From NCBI GenBank assembly GCA_002312935.1, contig DCAT01000189.1, positions 1 through 8,775 on the forward strand: a stretch of DNA of 8,775 nt, in the 5' to 3' direction. The position numbers and the translations under genes were made by a program. The notes beneath the pieces are model-generated. The model did no database searches. It had not been told where the DNA came from and was given only the letters and a program-made list of their open reading frames with translations. This DNA is from Oceanospirillaceae bacterium UBA1126 (GTDB lineage Bacteria; Pseudomonadota; Gammaproteobacteria; Pseudomonadales; Balneatricaceae). Shown one piece after another: positions 6,254 to 8,775 of the stretch (the stretch's first letter is position 1; every line of letters starts with the position of its first letter).

Positions 6254-7133
6254 GGCCTCCTTGACGGTGCTTTTGCAGCCGTTTACCGTACTGTTGAGAA
6301 ACTCGGTCAAATATTACCGCCAAAGCTACAATAGCTAAGCCGTTCATCAAGCCTAGTGCAAGATACTGGTTTGAAACGGCACGTAATACGGGCACACCCA
6401 AACCTTTAACACCAATCATAGAGGCGATAACAACCATGGCCAATGCCATCATTATGGTTTGGTTTACACCCGCAAAAATATTGGGTAACGCTAAAGGTAT
6501 CTGCACGTCAAATAACTTCTGCCTGTAACTGGAGCCAAAGGCTTCAGCAGCTTCAAGCACTTCTTTGTCGACTAAGCGAATGCCCAAGTTAGTTAAGCGC
6601 ACGATAGGAGGCAGTGCATAAATGCACACAGCAATGAGACCGGGCACCTTACCAATGCCCAGTAGCATCACCACCGGGATCAAGTACACGAAACTAGGAA
6701 TAGTTTGCATTATATCTAGCACAGGGGTGACCCCTGCCTGCAAACGATTCGAGCGTGACATCAGTATACCCAGTGGTATGCCGAGGCCAATGCACAAGAA
6801 GGTCGCCACAGAAATAATCGCCACTGTGGCCATGGTATCTTCCCACATGCCAAAATAACCTATCGCCAAAAACGATACGATGGTGCCAATGACGATGCCA
6901 ATACTGCGTGCGCCAAGCCAAGCTAAGACAGCAAATATTAAAATCATAATCGGCCAAGGTGCGGCCATTAGTAGTTTTTCAAACCACACCATAAAATACA
7001 TTAGTGGATCAAAGAAACCCTCAATCGCCTCGCCATTATCTCGAGAAAAATCCCTAAAGGCAAAATCAATACCTTTTTTTAGATCTCTTAAGTCTGTTCT
7101 CCCCATTGAGGGAAAGTCATCAAATAATTCCAC
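6243..7133 (-). CDS. proW: Glycine betaine/choline-type ABC transporter permease
   Basis: The inner-membrane permease of the importer, 296 residues. An N-terminal soluble stretch (1-45) precedes about six or seven hydrophobic segments (near 58-77, 79-97, 102-125, 145-160, 163-178, 225-248 and 258-276). The EAA loop that docks the ATPase is clear: EAAEAFG (194-200) to IPLALP (212-217). The length and single N-terminal arm resemble rhizobial ChoW/HutW more than the longer E. coli ProW. The start is GTG at 7131-7133, supported by AGGA (7140-7143) 6 nt upstream; the next ATG (7104-7106) has no such site. It follows proX after a 76-bp gap holding a strong terminator hairpin, and its end overlaps proV. 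Confidence 0.94.
   Translation of the reverse strand: MELFDDFPSMGRTDLRDLKKGIDFAFRDFSRDNGEAIEGFFDPLMYFMVWFEKLLMAAPWPIMILIFAVLAWLGARSIGIVIGTIVSFLAIGYFGMWEDTMATVAIISVATFLCIGLGIPLGILMSRSNRLQAGVTPVLDIMQTIPSFVYLIPVVMLLGIGKVPGLIAVCIYALPPIVRLTNLGIRLVDKEVLEAAEAFGSSYRQKLFDVQIPLALPNIFAGVNQTIMMALAMVVIASMIGVKGLGVPVLRAVSNQYLALGLMNGLAIVALAVIFDRVSQQYGKRLQKHRQGGHGV
6256..6262 (-). promoter_or_regulatory. Ribosome binding site of proV inside proW
   Basis: AAGGAGG on the minus strand, within the last codons of proW. It ends 2 nt before ATG 6253 and 5 nt before GTG 6250. The spacing slightly favours GTG, while codon preference favours ATG. Either way it rules out the distant TTG at 6310. Confidence 0.65.
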
Positions 7134-7139
7134 AATTAA

Positions 7140-7143
7140 TCCT
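7140..7143 (-). promoter_or_regulatory. Ribosome binding site of proW (decides GTG start)
   Basis: AGGA on the minus strand with 6 nt before GTG at 7131-7133. It lies downstream of the terminator hairpin, so only read-through transcripts carry it. Confidence 0.6.
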
Positions 7144-7159
7144 GCTCAGTTAAAACATT

Positions 7160-7195
7160 AAAAAAAAGCCTGCTAACAGGGTTAGCAGGCTTTTT
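7160..7195 (-). terminator. Intra-operon intrinsic terminator between proX and proW
   Basis: A perfect 15-bp stem (7163-7177 / 7181-7195) around a 3-base loop. The minus-strand core GCCTGCTAAC-CCT-GTTAGCAGGC is followed by eight T residues (plus-strand A run 7160-7167). It begins about 14 bp after the proX stop and precedes the proW ribosome site. No promoter is evident between it and proW, so proW-proV expression probably depends on partial read-through. On the plus strand it also ends in TTTTT, so it could act in both directions. Confidence 0.9.
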
Positions 7196-7209
7196 GAATA
7201 ACCCTTAGG

Positions 7210-8214
7210 TTAGTTTAAAGATTTTTTGATTAGGTTTGCAGCTTGTACGCCAACCCACTGAGTCCAAAGATCTTCATATTCCATCAAGAATTCAATAGCA
7301 GCATCTTCGCCACCGGCTTGATTGTCACCCATATATACTAGCATTGCGCCCATTTCGGCTGCTGGGAATACGCGCTTAGTGAAGTATGCTACTGCTTTTG
7401 GATCGTTGTTTTTAACAAACGAGTCAGTAACAATAGTGTTGATTTCAGAGACACTCCAAGAAGTTGGCTGTGGATCAGCACACTCAGCTTGGGTAGTACA
7501 GCTAAGCCAATCTTCCATTCCTTGAAATGGCACACCAAAATCAAGCGTAACCATATCCCACTTGCCCATCATCGCTGTTGGAGACCAGTAGTAACCAAAG
7601 TAGTCGTCGCCACGTTGTGCAGCCTTAGCCATGGCACCATCAAGACCTGCAGCAGAACCTGGATCAACTAATACCCATCCTTTAGCTTCCATATCGAACG
7701 CTGTGAATAAGTTATTATTAATTTGCTGACAACCCCAACCTGCAGGACAACCCACGAACGCACCTTTAGAAGGATCTTCATTGTATGGGAAAAGATCAGG
7801 ACGCTCGATGACATCCAGCACAGTTTTTAGTTCTGGGTGATTCTTTAGCGTGTAGCTAGGTACAACCCAACCTTCACCAGCGCCTAGAATTGGCATAGGA
7901 TTCATCGAATGTAAGCTACCAGCTGCAATGGCAGCTTTCAGCGGAACATCGACCGATTGAGTCCATAATTCAGGAGCAATGTCAGGCACTCCTTTGGTGT
8001 CCATGGAAGCGAAGGTAGTCAGAGTTGCACCTGGAACCAATTCCACGCTGCAGCCATAACCTTCTTCAAGGATGATTTTGTCTACGTTAGCCATAAACTC
8101 GGCAGATGCCCAGTTCATTTCTGCAATAGTTACGTCGCCACAGGCGGCTATCGCGCCTTGGGACATGGCGGTTGCTAAACCAGCAACGGCGATACCTTTA
8201 ACAAACTTGTTCAT
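7210..8214 (-). CDS. proX: Betaine/choline-type ABC transporter substrate-binding protein
   Basis: The periplasmic binding protein of the importer, 334 residues, OpuAC family. Residues 1-23 are a signal peptide (MNKFVKGIAVAGLATAMSQG, cleavage likely after AIA). The mature part opens CGDVTIAEMNWASAE, typical of one gammaproteobacterial ProX-like group. Other group marks are PDIAPELW, CPAGWGC (156-162) and FGYYWSPT (206-213). Tryptophan and tyrosine residues (W35, W84, Y208, Y209, W210) are candidates for a cation-pi cage around a quaternary ammonium. Six cysteines (25, 55, 156, 162, 239, 245) could form three disulfides. IAAC at 22-25 is also compatible with a lipobox, so lipidation cannot be excluded. 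The ATG at 8212-8214 has GGAG 6 nt upstream. First gene of the operon. Ligand (glycine betaine, choline, carnitine, proline betaine) is not determined. Confidence 0.94.
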   Translation of the reverse strand: MNKFVKGIAVAGLATAMSQGAIAACGDVTIAEMNWASAEFMANVDKIILEEGYGCSVELVPGATLTTFASMDTKGVPDIAPELWTQSVDVPLKAAIAAGSLHSMNPMPILGAGEGWVVPSYTLKNHPELKTVLDVIERPDLFPYNEDPSKGAFVGCPAGWGCQQINNNLFTAFDMEAKGWVLVDPGSAAGLDGAMAKAAQRGDDYFGYYWSPTAMMGKWDMVTLDFGVPFQGMEDWLSCTTQAECADPQPTSWSVSEINTIVTDSFVKNNDPKAVAYFTKRVFPAAEMGAMLVYMGDNQAGGEDAAIEFLMEYEDLWTQWVGVQAANLIKKSLN

Positions 8215-8220
8215 TTAAAA

Positions 8221-8224
8221 CTCC
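8221..8224 (-). promoter_or_regulatory. Ribosome binding site of proX
   Basis: GGAG on the minus strand, 6 nt before the proX ATG at 8212-8214. Confidence 0.7.
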
Positions 8225-8320
8225 GTTATTATAATTAGTGAGGATTTATCTTTAAGCGGTAATGAAAAATAACAAAACAAATCAATAATCACAAGGCTTC
8301 AGCCCTGCAGAAAACGCCTC

Positions 8321-8349
8321 TGCCGCACATAGATACTTATATGCCGCAT
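8321..8349. repeat. Direct repeat TGCCGCA, possible regulator site upstream of proX
   Basis: TGCCGCAC (8321-8328) and TGCCGCAT (8342-8349) are 21 bp apart start to start, about two helical turns, with a small CATA/TATG dyad between them. The repeats stand out as GC-rich islands in an AT-rich gap. They lie inside the leader if the 8441-8470 promoter is used, or at activator-like distance upstream if the proximal promoter near 8266-8294 is used. Confidence 0.4.
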
Positions 8350-8440
8350 CAAGTCTACTTTGGTCCACCTCAGTAAACAACCGCAATTTAGGCTTAATGT
8401 GGCATAGGCCTTACAGTTATTTTTATGAAACCAATAATTA

Positions 8441-8470
8441 ATTTTATTAAACCTATACCCTATGTGTCAG
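8441..8470 (-). promoter_or_regulatory. Candidate promoter of the proXWV operon
   Basis: On the minus strand -35 CTGACA (plus 8465-8470, 5 of 6), an 18-bp spacer, and -10 TAAAAT (plus 8441-8446, 5 of 6). The start near 8434 would give a leader of about 220 nt before proX. A closer, weaker candidate (TTGTGA/TATTTT, 17-bp spacer, 8266-8294) would give a leader of about 45 nt; the sequence cannot decide between them. Confidence 0.4.
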
Positions 8471-8492
8471 TTACAACACTATTATAAGAATA

Positions 8493-8521
8493 TTGTCATG
8501 GGGCAGTTACGCAGTTATATT
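8493..8521 (+). promoter_or_regulatory. Probable sigma70 promoter of the DsbA-like gene
   Basis: -35 TTGTCA (8493-8498, 5 of 6), a 17-bp spacer, and -10 TATATT (8516-8521, 5 of 6). Transcription would start near 8528, about 27 nt before the GTG at 8555, with the ribosome site TAAGG (8543-8547) in between. Confidence 0.6.
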
Positions 8522-8554
8522 TGTAGTACTGTCCCAAAACCTTAAGGCCATTGA

Positions 8555-8775
8555 GTGAATTCATCTAATGCAACGTTATTCTACATACACGACCCCATGT
8601 GCAGCTGGTGTTGGGGTTTCAAACCCGTATGGCAGCAACTCCAAGCACAGCTTGGTAGTACCGTAAACATTGTTTATGTTGTGGGTGGTTTGGCGGCAGA
8701 TTCAAACCAGCCCATGGCCACAGGCATGCAACAAGCCCTAGAAGCTACGTGGCAACGCATCCAACAACAAATACC
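8555..8775 (+). CDS. DsbA-family thioredoxin-fold protein, N-terminal 73 codons (cut by window)
   Basis: The read begins MNSSNATLFYIHDPMCSWCW and carries the redox motif CSWC at residues 16-19 right after the first beta strand (LFYIHDP), then GFKPVWQQLQ and VVGGLAAD. This matches cytoplasmic DsbA-like proteins of the predicted disulfide isomerase/FrnE-like group, whose members share the DPMCSWCWG opening. No signal peptide is present, so it is probably not a periplasmic oxidant. The start is GTG at 8555-8557: TAAGG lies 7 nt upstream, and an in-frame TGA at 8552-8554 blocks extension. The ATG at 8568 is in another frame. The gene runs off the window, so the full length and the helical insert are unseen. 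The function is not established and no link to the transporter is implied. Confidence 0.88.
   Translation, partial: MNSSNATLFYIHDPMCSWCWGFKPVWQQLQAQLGSTVNIVYVVGGLAADSNQPMATGMQQALEATWQRIQQQI

Larger units (their letters stand above)
8215..8554. other. Divergent control region between proX and the DsbA-like gene
   Basis: No gene is seen in these 340 bp. Going right from proX, it holds the proX ribosome site (8221-8224), a weaker possible promoter (minus TTGTGA 8289-8294, 17-bp spacer, TATTTT 8266-8271), a direct repeat of TGCCGCA (8321-8349), a better proX promoter candidate (8441-8470), and the plus-strand promoter of the DsbA-like gene (8493-8521). Confidence 0.6.

Noticed and set aside
6254..6310. 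N-terminal extension of the ATPase from TTG at 6308-6310
   Set aside because: It lies 68 bases inside proW, has no ribosome site and adds residues not typical of the family. AAGGAGG at 6256-6262 supports ATG 6253 or GTG 6250.
8228..8233. Perfect TATAAT on the minus strand just before proX
   Set aside because: Transcription would begin at about 8221, inside the ribosome site, leaving no room for a functional leader. Better candidates lie upstream.
8568..8620. ATG at 8568 as the start of the right-edge gene
   Set aside because: That frame does not encode the CSWC thioredoxin motif. The GTG at 8555 is in the right frame and has TAAGG upstream.
1..8775. CRISPR array, phage, insertion sequence, tRNA/rRNA or novel defence system
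   Set aside because: No regular spaced repeats, transposase-like or phage-like reading frames, terminal repeats or RNA gene signatures were seen; the genes are recognisable housekeeping or transport families.

Overview
The window looks like a chromosomal stretch of a marine-type gammaproteobacterium (Alteromonadales/Vibrionales-like). Reasons: a sodium-pumping oxaloacetate decarboxylase operon in the order oadG-oadA, a long four-domain ThiI with a C-terminal rhodanese domain, an osmolyte-type ABC transporter, and moderately AT-rich DNA with AT-rich intergenic gaps. No genus can be named from sequence alone. No phage, IS, CRISPR, tRNA or rRNA was seen.

Left part, all on the minus strand (1-3039): the first 354 codons of oadA (cut by the window edge), oadG just upstream of it, a good sigma70-type promoter with a leader of about 130 nt containing repeats, then thiI. 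thiI is read from its own extended -10 promoter. Immediately divergent from thiI is a small GFA/CENP-V-type zinc protein gene (3109-3540, plus). OadA keeps three of the four metal-site residues I know for this family (D17, K178, H209) but has Gln at position 207, where His is expected.

Middle (3541-5142, plus): an AT-rich 330-bp gap with several dyad repeats, then a CaiB/BaiF family III CoA-transferase of 423 aa. Its start has no recognisable Shine-Dalgarno. A possible 14-codon leader ORF ends in TGA overlapping that start (ATGA). A strong bidirectional terminator separates this gene from the convergent transporter operon.

Right part (5204-8214, minus): a betaine/choline-type ABC importer transcribed binding protein -> permease -> ATPase (proX-proW-proV). 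A strong intrinsic terminator lies between proX and proW. It probably lowers expression of the membrane parts relative to the binding protein. proW and proV overlap and are translationally coupled. The convergent CoA-transferase raises the possibility, not shown, that imported quaternary amines or related osmolytes are processed as CoA thioesters.

Right edge: a divergent gene with its own promoter begins at 8555 and encodes the N-terminus of a cytoplasmic DsbA-like CxxC protein. Most of the window is ordinary. The items worth checking are the OadA substitution, the intra-operon terminator, the leader ORF and the dyads before the CoA-transferase gene, and the repeats upstream of proX and oadG.
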